Below are positions 32,925 to 40,630 of a stretch of 64,000 nt of DNA, in pieces. The stretch's first letter is position 1, and each line of letters starts with the position of its first letter. A model generated the notes under the pieces. It did no database searches. It was not told the origin of the DNA and saw nothing but the letters and a program-made list of their open reading frames with translations. This DNA comes from Mitsuaria sp. WAJ17 (GTDB lineage Bacteria; Pseudomonadota; Gammaproteobacteria; Burkholderiales; Burkholderiaceae_C). The stretch lies in the NCBI RefSeq assembly GCF_014174515.1, contig NZ_JACJUG010000025.1, positions 1 to 64,000 of the forward strand. Reading direction: 5' to 3'. The translations under genes and the position numbers were made by a program.

Positions 32925-34088
32925 TCACTCCCGCGACTGCACCAGGTTGCGCCCCTGCCGCTTGGCCTGGTAGAGGCCCTGGTCAGCCCGCGTCAGCACC
33001 GCCTCTGGGCTGTCATCGCCGGGAAGGACCTCGGCGATGCCGAAGCTGGCCGTCAGGCGACGCTGGTCGCCCCGCCACAGCAGGGGCTGGGCCTCGAGGT
33101 TGGAGCGCATGCGCTCGGCCACCAGAGCCGCGCCGGCCAGACCGGTGTCGCACAGCAGAATGAGGAACTCCTCTCCGCCCCAGCGGCCCAGGGCATCGGC
33201 GTCACGCACGCAGGGCTTGAGCGCAGCGACCAGGCCCTTGAGCGCCAGGTCTCCGGCGCCATGCCCCAGGGAGTCGTTGATCGACTTGAAATGGTCCATG
33301 TCCAGCAGCACCAGGGCATAGGGCTCGCCGCGCCTCCAGCGCGCATGGGCCTGCTCCATCGCGCAGCCCATGGCGCGGCGGTTCAGCGCGGCAGTGAGCG
33401 GGTCAAACAGGGTCAGGTTGCGGATGCGCAGGATCAGTTGCGCCAGCAGCAGGAAGGCCACCACCGAGTTGACCACCATGCCCAGCACCAGGCCGGCCCA
33501 CAGCCAGGCCACGTTGAAGCCGCTGCCGGAGCGCAGGTCCGGCGTGTTGCCCGGCCACAGCAGAGGCTCGATGGCGCGGGCGACCAGCAGCAGGGTCATC
33601 GCCCCCAGCGGCAGGCTCAGGGCCAGGGAGAAGGACTGCCGTGTGCGACTACGAACCAGCCGGTAGGACTGCCAGGCGGCCAGGCCCAGCAGGGGTGCCT
33701 GGATGCCATAGAGCACCGCCCCATGCCAGCGCATCGGCCAGCCCAGCAGAAAGCCGGGCATCAGCAGCAGGGCCAGCGCGACCAGAGCCAGGGACCAGCG
33801 CCAGGGCGGCCGCTCCTCACCCATCCAGGCCGGCACCAGACTCAGCAGGGCGAAGGCAGCGGTGCCGGCGAGGTCGGCCGCATAAACGCTCAGCCAGGGC
33901 TGCTCCAACTCGCCCGGCAGGCCGCTCAGCAGCAGGGCCGCGGCCAGCAGCAAATTGGCGGCAGCCATGCCCTTGGACGCCCGGGGCTGCAGCTTCAGAC
34001 CGAAGGCGAAGACGCTCCACAGCACGCAGGCGATCAGCAGCACCAGCACGGTGGCGGCCAACAGGGTCTGGGCACTGACACTCAGCAT
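32925..34088 (-). CDS. Membrane-bound diguanylate cyclase
   Basis: The 387-aa product has about seven hydrophobic helices in its first 215 residues (starting with LLAATVLVLLIACVLWSVF) and a C-terminal GGDEF domain with RWGGEEF and an I-site RDAD. It is a cyclic di-GMP synthase with an integral-membrane sensor of unknown ligand. The ATG at 34088 overlaps the stop of the upstream cyclase gene by 7 nt and has a GGAGG nearby, so translation is probably coupled. It is a close paralogue of that neighbour, which suggests tandem duplication. Confidence 0.9.
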   Translation of the reverse strand: MLSVSAQTLLAATVLVLLIACVLWSVFAFGLKLQPRASKGMAAANLLLAAALLLSGLPGELEQPWLSVYAADLAGTAAFALLSLVPAWMGEERPPWRWSLALVALALLLMPGFLLGWPMRWHGAVLYGIQAPLLGLAAWQSYRLVRSRTRQSFSLALSLPLGAMTLLLVARAIEPLLWPGNTPDLRSGSGFNVAWLWAGLVLGMVVNSVVAFLLLAQLILRIRNLTLFDPLTAALNRRAMGCAMEQAHARWRRGEPYALVLLDMDHFKSINDSLGHGAGDLALKGLVAALKPCVRDADALGRWGGEEFLILLCDTGLAGAALVAERMRSNLEAQPLLWRGDQRRLTASFGIAEVLPGDDSPEAVLTRADQGLYQAKRQGRNLVQSRE

Positions 34089-35236
34089 GCCGTGCCCTCC
34101 GGAGGCGGGGCCAGGCACACGCGGTTGCGACCCTGGGCCTTGGCTTGGTACATGGCCCGGTCGGCCGCCTCCAGCAGCGCATCAGTGAAACGCCCCGGGG
34201 CTGCCATCGCCAGACCCAGGCTGGCCGTCAGCGGCCAGTGCCGCCCCTGCCAGCTCCAGACGCTGGAGGCCAACGCGGCACGCAGGCGTTCGGCCAGGGC
34301 TTGGGCACCGGCCAGGGGCGTGTCCGGCAGCAGCAGCACGAATTCTTCACCGCCAAAGCGGGCCGCACAGTCCTGCTCGCGCAGGGAAGCCTGCAGCAGA
34401 CGCGCCACGTGGCGCAGGGCGGCATCGCCGGCGGCGTGGCCCAGCTCGTCGTTGATGCGCTTGAAATGGTCGAGGTCCAGCATCAGCAGGGCATGGCTGC
34501 GGCCGCGCTGGGCCCTGAGCTGCTGCTTCAGCAACTGCTCCCCCAGTTCCCGCCGGTTGCACAGGCCGGTCAGGGGATCGTGACGGGTCAGGGACTCGAT
34601 GCGCTGGATCAGCCGGCTCAGCAACAAGGCGATCAGGCCGCCGGAGATGGACATGACCAGCACCAGCCACGCTGCGGCCAGGCCGGCATGCTGGCGCGGA
34701 TCCTGCAGCAGCCAGCCTGAGCCCGGCTCCGGCTGGGTCAGCGCAATGCCACGCAGCAGCAGGAAACAGCTCATCAGCGCATAGGGCGCCACCAGCCCCA
34801 TGCGCAGCCAGCCCGCCAGGCCCAGGCTGCCCAGCAGCAGGTCGCGACCGGCCAGCAGGCACAGCGCGGCCATGCTCATGGAGGTGACGGCAGAGGCCAT
34901 GCCCGTCGGCAGGCCGGACAGCCGAGCCAGGTCGGCGAACAGGCCCAGGGCCAGCAGAGCCAGCAGGTCCAGACGCTGCTGGCGCAGGCGCAGCAGCTGG
35001 CGCAAGCCCATGCTCAGCATCCCCAGGGCCAGCAGGGCGCAGATGCCAGCCAGCGCCTGGAACGGTCCGGGCCCGGCCAGCAGTGGCGGCAGCATGATGG
35101 CCTGCGCCCCCGCCAGCAGCACGCAGGCCTGGCGGGCGATGCGAAAGGGGAAGGCCAGCAGCAACCAGACGCCCACCGCCAGCGCGCCGAACAGGGCGTT
35201 GACCAGGAGCAGGGTGTTGGAATCCAGTTCGATCAT
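34082..35236 (-). CDS. Membrane-bound diguanylate cyclase (paralogue of the downstream gene)
   Basis: The 384-aa product has the same layout as its downstream neighbour: a multi-pass N-terminal membrane domain (LLLVNALFGALAVGVWLLLAF and later spans to about residue 205) and a C-terminal GGDEF domain with RFGGEEF and an I-site REQD. Both catalytic and inhibitory sites are intact. The ATG at 35236 lacks a strong ribosome-binding site; an upstream start at 35272 adds a Pro/Arg-rich leader that looks non-coding. Its 3' end overlaps the next cyclase gene by 7 nt. It is divergent from the SDR gene at 35328. Confidence 0.88.
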   Translation of the reverse strand: MIELDSNTLLLVNALFGALAVGVWLLLAFPFRIARQACVLLAGAQAIMLPPLLAGPGPFQALAGICALLALGMLSMGLRQLLRLRQQRLDLLALLALGLFADLARLSGLPTGMASAVTSMSMAALCLLAGRDLLLGSLGLAGWLRMGLVAPYALMSCFLLLRGIALTQPEPGSGWLLQDPRQHAGLAAAWLVLVMSISGGLIALLLSRLIQRIESLTRHDPLTGLCNRRELGEQLLKQQLRAQRGRSHALLMLDLDHFKRINDELGHAAGDAALRHVARLLQASLREQDCAARFGGEEFVLLLPDTPLAGAQALAERLRAALASSVWSWQGRHWPLTASLGLAMAAPGRFTDALLEAADRAMYQAKAQGRNRVCLAPPPEGTAC

Positions 35237-35327
35237 GCGTTGCAGGGCAGGCCGGGGACGGACGCAGGGCAAGGCAAGCCATCTTCCCAGAGATTGGCCC
35301 CGCTGATCCTATCCGTTTGAACCCACA

Positions 35328-36083
35328 ATGAGTCCCATGCGCAAAATCATCTTGATCACCGGCGCCAGCCGTGGCATCGGCGCTGCAACCGCCTTGCGAT
35401 GCGCCCAGGCCGGCCATGATGTGGTCCTCAACTACCACCGCGAAGCCGCCGCCGCCGAGCGTGTCGCCCAGCAGGTCCGGGCCCTGGGCGCCCAGGCCCA
35501 TCTGCTGCAGGCTGATGTGGCGGACCCAGCCCAGGTGTTGGCGCTGTTCCAGCGCCTGGACCAGCAGGCCGGTCCGCTGTGGGGCCTGGTCAACAACGCC
35601 GGCGTCGTGGCCCCCAAAGCCCGGCTGGACGAGATGGAGCCCGAGCGCTGGCAACGAGTCTTCGCGGTCAACGTGATGGGCAGCCTGCTGTGTGCCCGCG
35701 AGGCGGTGAAGCGCATGAGCCGGGCTCACGGCGGGGCGGGTGGGGCCATCGTCAACCTGTCCTCGCGCGCGGCGCTGCTGGGCTCGCCAGGGCTCTACGT
35801 GGACTATGCCGCGAGCAAGGCGGCCATCGAGGCCTTCACCGTGGGCCTGGCCCGCGAGGTGGCGGCAGAGGGCGTGCGCGTCAACGGCGTGCGCCCCGGC
35901 ATCATTGCCACCGACATCCACGCTGACAGCGGCATGAGCGAAGAGCTGGCCGCGGCCGCCGCCGGCATTCCCATGCAACGCCTGGGACGCTCCGAAGAGG
36001 TGGCCGAGGCCATCGTCTGGCTGCTGTCCGAGGCCGCCAGCTACACCACCGGCACGATGCTGGACGTCACCGGCGGTCGCTGA
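35328..36083 (+). CDS. Short-chain dehydrogenase/reductase
   Basis: The 251-aa product is a classical SDR: cofactor motif TGASRGIGAA at about residues 11-20, NNAG at about 87-90, catalytic Ser in NLSSRAALLGS, and the YxxxK pair in VDYAASKAA (Tyr about 161). A basic residue in the SR of the first loop and NYHRE after the second strand suggest NADP(H) preference. The substrate is unknown; the sequence resembles glucose-1-dehydrogenase/FabG-like enzymes. It is convergent with the MCP gene (22-bp gap). Confidence 0.9.
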   Translation: MSPMRKIILITGASRGIGAATALRCAQAGHDVVLNYHREAAAAERVAQQVRALGAQAHLLQADVADPAQVLALFQRLDQQAGPLWGLVNNAGVVAPKARLDEMEPERWQRVFAVNVMGSLLCAREAVKRMSRAHGGAGGAIVNLSSRAALLGSPGLYVDYAASKAAIEAFTVGLAREVAAEGVRVNGVRPGIIATDIHADSGMSEELAAAAAGIPMQRLGRSEEVAEAIVWLLSEAASYTTGTMLDVTGGR

Positions 36084-36105
36084 ACCCGGCAGCGTTCCGA
36101 CCGCC

Positions 36106-37641
36106 TCATCTCAGGCGGAAGGAGCCCACGATGCCCGCCAGCGCCTGGGCCTGCTGGGCCAGGCTGGTCGCGGCGGCGGTGGATTCCTCAACCATCGCCG
36201 CGTTCTGCTGGGTGTTGTGGTCCAGCTGCGTGATGGCGATGTTGACCTGGGCGATGCCGGCACTCTGCTCGCGCGTAGCCGTGGAGATATTACCCAGCAT
36301 GGCCGTCACCTGCTGCACCTGTTCGACCAGCTCGCCCATGGTGCGCCCCGCCTCGGCGGCAACGACCGCGCCGCTCTCGACCTGGGCCACGCTTTCGCCG
36401 ATCAGGGCCTTGATCTCACGGGCTGCCTGCGCGCTGCGCTGGGCCAGCGTGCGCACCTCGCCGGCCACCACCGCGAAGCCGCGCCCCTGCTCGCCGGCCC
36501 GGGCCGCTTCCACGGCGGCGTTCAGGGCCAGGATGTTGGTCTGGAAGGCGATGCCGTCGATGACGCCAATGATGTCGGCGATCTTCTTGGAGCTGCTGTT
36601 GATCTGGTCCATCGTGCTGACCACGCGCCCCACGGCTTCGCCGCTGCGTTCGGCCGTGCCTGAGGCTTCGTGGGCCAGCGCATTCGCCTGCTCGGCGGAG
36701 GCCGCGTTGTTCTTCACCGCGGCCGCCATTTCGTCCATGGAGGCGGCGGTCTGCTGCAAAGCCGAGGCCTGCACCTCGGTGCGCGTGCTGAGGTCATGGC
36801 TGGCCTGCGAGATCTCGCTGGAGGCGCCGGAGACCGTCCCGGCGCTGTGGTGAATCTGCTGGACGGTCTCGACCAGGCCCAGCTGCATCTCGCGCATGGC
36901 CTGCAGCAGCTGGCCAATCTCGTTGCGCTCCTGCAGGTCGGAGCGCTGGCTGAGGTCGCGCTCGCGAATGGCACCGGCCAGGCGCAGGGCCTCGCCCAGG
37001 GGCCGCATGATGGCGGCCACGGTGCGCCAGGCCAGCACCAGCGCGGCGCCCAGGGCCACGGCGAAGATCAGCAGCACGATCATCACGGAGTGGCGGTAGG
37101 TCGCCTGGCTCTGCTGGTACTCCTGCTCGGCCACCTTGAGCTGCTCGTCCACCAGCTCGGACACCGCACCGGTGAAGGGGTCGATGGCCGGGTACATCTC
37201 CTTGGTGGCGAAGATCTCCAGCGCCTCGCGGTCCTGCTTGCCCAGGATGATGCGCAACTTCGCTGCCGCGGCCTCGGCGGCGCCCTTCAGCGGCCTGGCC
37301 TTGGCCAGCAGCACGGCTTCATTGCCTTCGATCTTCGTGGCGATGTACTCGCCCCAGTACTTGGCGATGTCGCGCTCGGCGTCATCCAACAGGCGCAAGG
37401 CGGCGCCCATTTCGACGGTGCCGGCGCGGACCTTGTGTGTGGTGTCCACGATGTTGACCGCGTAGGCGTCCGAGACGACCTTGAGCTGCTTGAGCGGCAC
37501 CACACGGTCCTCGTAGACGGTCTGCATGGCATCGTTGACGCGCCCCAGTGCGTAGAGGCTCCAGGAGCCACTGATGCCCAGGAGGACGATCAGCAGAGCT
37601 GAGAACAGAATCAATCGACTCTTGATGCTGCTGAACTGCAT
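36106..37641 (-). CDS. Methyl-accepting chemotaxis protein (4HB sensor)
   Basis: The 511-aa product is a transmembrane chemoreceptor: TM1 at about residues 8-30 (LILFSALLIVLLGISGSW), a four-helix-bundle periplasmic sensor, TM2 at about 186-208 (SVMIVLLIFAVALGAALVLAW), a HAMP domain, and a long coiled-coil signalling domain. The hairpin tip is highly conserved (IDGIAFQTNILALNAAVEAA region). It relays ligand binding to CheA/CheW. No che genes are close by, so it is an orphan receptor. There is no C-terminal CheR-binding pentapeptide; it ends in GSFRLR. Confidence 0.95.
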   Translation of the reverse strand: MQFSSIKSRLILFSALLIVLLGISGSWSLYALGRVNDAMQTVYEDRVVPLKQLKVVSDAYAVNIVDTTHKVRAGTVEMGAALRLLDDAERDIAKYWGEYIATKIEGNEAVLLAKARPLKGAAEAAAAKLRIILGKQDREALEIFATKEMYPAIDPFTGAVSELVDEQLKVAEQEYQQSQATYRHSVMIVLLIFAVALGAALVLAWRTVAAIMRPLGEALRLAGAIRERDLSQRSDLQERNEIGQLLQAMREMQLGLVETVQQIHHSAGTVSGASSEISQASHDLSTRTEVQASALQQTAASMDEMAAAVKNNAASAEQANALAHEASGTAERSGEAVGRVVSTMDQINSSSKKIADIIGVIDGIAFQTNILALNAAVEAARAGEQGRGFAVVAGEVRTLAQRSAQAAREIKALIGESVAQVESGAVVAAEAGRTMGELVEQVQQVTAMLGNISTATREQSAGIAQVNIAITQLDHNTQQNAAMVEESTAAATSLAQQAQALAGIVGSFRLR

Positions 37642-37729
37642 GGCAACGCTCCGGATTCGGTGGACCAGTGCTGCCGACTGTAGCGCCGCGTCCCCGGCAG
37701 GGCCAGGGTTCTGAGCAGGAGGCGTGGTG

Positions 37730-38812
37730 TCAGCGCCTCTCCACGATCATGGGCGTCAGCGCCAGGGCCTGCCGCATGCGCTCGGCGGCCGAGCGTGCGT
37801 CCTCACGGCTGGCATAGGGTCCGGCCTGGAGGCGGTGGGTCTGCGCCTCCTTGAAGATGGCCAGCAGGGGCGACAGCCAGTCCAGTTCCTGGCTGAGCCG
37901 CTGCCGGAAGGCCTCGGCACCGTCCATTCGGCTGAAGGCCCCGAGCTGGACCCAGAAGCCCCTGCTCGCGGCCCTGGGCGCTGCGCCGCCCTCGGCAATG
38001 GGCGGGGTCTGGGCCTCGGCGGCCGGCGTCGGGGTCAGGTCTTGCGGCAGGAGCGGTGCGGTCGTGGTTGCGGTCGTGGTTGCGGACGTTGCAGAGGGTG
38101 GCACCGCAGCAGTTGTTGCCCCGAAGGGCGGGGCGACGGGGGCAGGTGTTGCCCCGGAACGCCCGTCCCGCGCCTGAGCCAGGCGCAAGCCTTCGTCGCG
38201 ACGCTGCCAGGCGCCTGTGCGGATGTCCTCGTAGGTGATCCGCTCCACCTCCACTGGCGTCACGCCGCGCAGGATGTCCAGCTTCAGCGCGGCCGTGTAG
38301 CTGAGGTCCACGATGCGCCCCGGGTGGAAGGGGCCGCGGTCGTTGATGCGAACGATGACCTCGCGGCCGTTGGCCGGATTGCGCACCCGCGCGTAGCTGG
38401 GGATGGGCATGGTGGCATGCGCCGCCGTCATCGCGTACATGTTGTAGAGCTCGCCGCTGGAGGTCGGGCGCCCGTGGAACTTGCGCCCGTACCAGGAGGC
38501 CAGGCCACGCTCGGCGAGTGGTGCATCCTGGGTCATGGGCTCGTAGCGCTGGCCCAGAGCCTCGTAAGGCTTGTTGGGCCCCCCCTTGCGGATGGGCTCC
38601 AGGCGCGGCTCGGCGTCGGGCACCTGCATCAGGTTGGGTGGCACCTGGGCCTCGGGACCGTCGCGGTCGGAAGCGGGCGCCCGCGAGGGCGGGCTGCCGG
38701 GCGAGGGCAGGGGCGCGCGGCTGGCGCAACCGCCCAGGATGGCCAGGGCGGCCAGCCACACGGGGCTGGCACGCCGCCAGGCGGCGGGGAGTGCAGGGAG
38801 CATTCTTGACAT
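37730..38812 (-). CDS. rlpA: Septal ring lytic transglycosylase RlpA
   Basis: RlpA is an outer-membrane lipoprotein that cleaves naked glycan strands at the division septum. The 360-aa product has a lipobox (LGGC, Cys about residue 29), a double-psi beta-barrel catalytic domain (GLASWYGRKFHGRPTSSGE, INDRGPFHPGRIVDLS) at about 100-190, a Thr/Ala/Pro-rich linker of about 80 residues, and a C-terminal SPOR domain (FWVQLGAFSRMDGAEAF) that targets denuded peptidoglycan. The linker coding region contains short TTGCGGTCGT-like repeats. No dacA or mrdB is adjacent on this side. Confidence 0.93.
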   Translation of the reverse strand: MSRMLPALPAAWRRASPVWLAALAILGGCASRAPLPSPGSPPSRAPASDRDGPEAQVPPNLMQVPDAEPRLEPIRKGGPNKPYEALGQRYEPMTQDAPLAERGLASWYGRKFHGRPTSSGELYNMYAMTAAHATMPIPSYARVRNPANGREVIVRINDRGPFHPGRIVDLSYTAALKLDILRGVTPVEVERITYEDIRTGAWQRRDEGLRLAQARDGRSGATPAPVAPPFGATTAAVPPSATSATTTATTTAPLLPQDLTPTPAAEAQTPPIAEGGAAPRAASRGFWVQLGAFSRMDGAEAFRQRLSQELDWLSPLLAIFKEAQTHRLQAGPYASREDARSAAERMRQALALTPMIVERR

Positions 38813-38933
38813 GGCGCAACCCTAAACCATGGCGCGGGCATCGCCAAGAATCCCCGGGGATTTCACCGGCGGGGCCTCTGCCCTGCTGCGCCCTCCTTGT
38901 ATGCTGCGGGCTTCATCGCAGAGGCCATGCTCC

Positions 38934-39635
38934 ATGAACAGCGCCTACATCTTCACTCCTCCCGAGCAGCCCAGCGCCGCGGTGCGCGGCACTGACCGGC
39001 GCTATGCCGTCTCGCGCATCTTCTGCGTGGGTCGCAACTACGCGGCCCATGCCCGCGAGATGGGCGGTGACCCGAGCCGCGAGCCGCCCTTCTACTTCAC
39101 CAAGCCGGCCTCGGCCCTGGTGGCCAGCGGCGCCACGGTGCCCTACCCACCCGGCACCCGGGACTACCACTACGAGATGGAGTTGGCGATCGCAATGGGC
39201 GCGCCGGTGTTCCGGGTGAGCCCCGAGGTGGCGCGCGCCGCCATCTGGGGTTTTGCACCGGGCCTGGACATGACCCGCCGCGACCTGCAGGCCGAGGCCA
39301 AGAAGGCCGGCCGGCCCTGGGACGTTGCCAAGGGCTTCGAGCAGTCCGCCGTGCTGGGCGAGCTGGTGCGCGCGGCCGAATGCGGTCCCATGGACGCCGG
39401 CGCCATCACGCTGTCCGTCAATGGCGTGCAGAAGCAGCGCGGCGACCTGGCCGACATGATCTGGAACGTCGCCGAGATCGTGGCCAATCTGTCGCAGTTC
39501 TACCACCTGAAGCCCGGTGACCTCATCTACACCGGCACCCCGGACGGTGTGGGTCCCGTGGGCCCGGGCGACCGCCTGGAGGGCGAGATCGCCGGCCTGG
39601 GCGCCCTCACCCTGACAATCGGCCCTGCCGAATGA
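38934..39635 (+). CDS. Fumarylacetoacetate hydrolase family protein
   Basis: The 233-aa product is a single FAH domain: FCVGRNYAAHAREMG, FYFTKPASALV, the metal-binding YEMELAIAMG, GLDMTRRDLQ, DMIWNVAEIVANLS and the closing YTGTPDGVGPVGPGD. Small FAH proteins of this type are usually acylpyruvases or oxaloacetate decarboxylases (FAHD1-like). The ATG at 38934 fits the family start. Its stop overlaps the nadC start by 4 nt (ATGA), so the two genes form a translationally coupled pair. Confidence 0.9.
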   Translation: MNSAYIFTPPEQPSAAVRGTDRRYAVSRIFCVGRNYAAHAREMGGDPSREPPFYFTKPASALVASGATVPYPPGTRDYHYEMELAIAMGAPVFRVSPEVARAAIWGFAPGLDMTRRDLQAEAKKAGRPWDVAKGFEQSAVLGELVRAAECGPMDAGAITLSVNGVQKQRGDLADMIWNVAEIVANLSQFYHLKPGDLIYTGTPDGVGPVGPGDRLEGEIAGLGALTLTIGPAE

Positions 39636-40558
39636 CGATGGACGCTGGCGCGTTCTCCCCGCCTTCCCTGCCCCCTGCCATGTTCGACCACGACGAAACC
39701 CTGCAAGAAGCGCGCGAGCGCAATATCCACGATGCCCTGTTCGAGGACATCGGCCGCTGCGACTGGACAGCCCGCCTGGTGCCGGCCGGGCGGCAGGTCA
39801 AGGCCCATGTGCGGGTCCGAGAAGGCGCCGTGCTGTGCGGCCGCGACTGGTTCGAGGGCGTGTTCAGGGCCCTGGACCCCGCCAGCCGCATCGACTGGTG
39901 CTACGAGGAAGGCGCCAGCATGCAGGCCGACTCCCTGGTCTGCCACATCGTGGCCGACGGCCGAGCCCTGCTCAGCGCCGAGCGGCCCGCGCTGAACTTC
40001 CTCCAGCTGCTCTCGGCCACGGCCACGCTGACCCGCCAGCACGTGGACGCCATCGCGGGCGCCAGCCCCAGTGCGCGCGGCTGCGCCGTGCTGGACACCC
40101 GCAAGACCCTGCCGGGCCTGCGTCTGGCCCAGAAGTACGCCGTGCGCGTGGGCGGTGGCGCCAACCAGCGCCTGGCCCTCTACCATGGCATCCTGATCAA
40201 GGAGAACCACATCGCTGCCGCGGGCGGCGTGGGCGCCGCGCTGCGGGCCGCCCAGGCGCTGCAGGCGGGCGTGGACATCCAGATCGAGGTCGAATCCATC
40301 GCCGAGCTGCGCGAGGCCCTGGACGCTGGCGCCACCAGCGTGCTGCTGGACAACTTCAGCGAGGCCATGATGCGCGAGGCCGTGGCGCTGAACGGCGGGC
40401 GTGCGCTGCTGGAGGTCTCCGGCGGCGTGGCCCTGGACCAACTGCGCTGGATTGCGGCCACGGGCGTGGACCGCATCTCCATCGGCCGGCTGACCAAGGA
40501 CGTCAAGGCCGTGGACTACTCCATGCGCGTCGAGGGTCCAGTTGATAGTCCGGCCTGA
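39632..40558 (+). CDS. nadC: Nicotinate-nucleotide pyrophosphorylase (carboxylating)
   Basis: NadC converts quinolinate and phosphoribosyl pyrophosphate to nicotinate mononucleotide, CO2 and pyrophosphate, in de novo NAD synthesis. The 308-aa product has EDIGRCDWTA, ERPALNFLQLLSATAT, LDTRKTLPGLRLAQKYAV, IKENHIAAAGG, VESIAEL and the C-terminal SGGVALDQLRWIAATGVDRISIG region, all typical. nadA and nadB are not adjacent. Coupling to a FAH-family hydrolase is seen from the 4-nt overlap. The N-terminal 17 residues before MFDHDE may be an over-extension, since a second ATG occurs there. Confidence 0.95.
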   Translation: MTMDAGAFSPPSLPPAMFDHDETLQEARERNIHDALFEDIGRCDWTARLVPAGRQVKAHVRVREGAVLCGRDWFEGVFRALDPASRIDWCYEEGASMQADSLVCHIVADGRALLSAERPALNFLQLLSATATLTRQHVDAIAGASPSARGCAVLDTRKTLPGLRLAQKYAVRVGGGANQRLALYHGILIKENHIAAAGGVGAALRAAQALQAGVDIQIEVESIAELREALDAGATSVLLDNFSEAMMREAVALNGGRALLEVSGGVALDQLRWIAATGVDRISIGRLTKDVKAVDYSMRVEGPVDSPA

Positions 40559-40630
40559 ACGCCCTGGCGCCTGCGTACACTCCCGGGGCTGAACTGCCGG
40601 GCCCAGGAGCCTCGGCTCCGAGGGAGTGAC

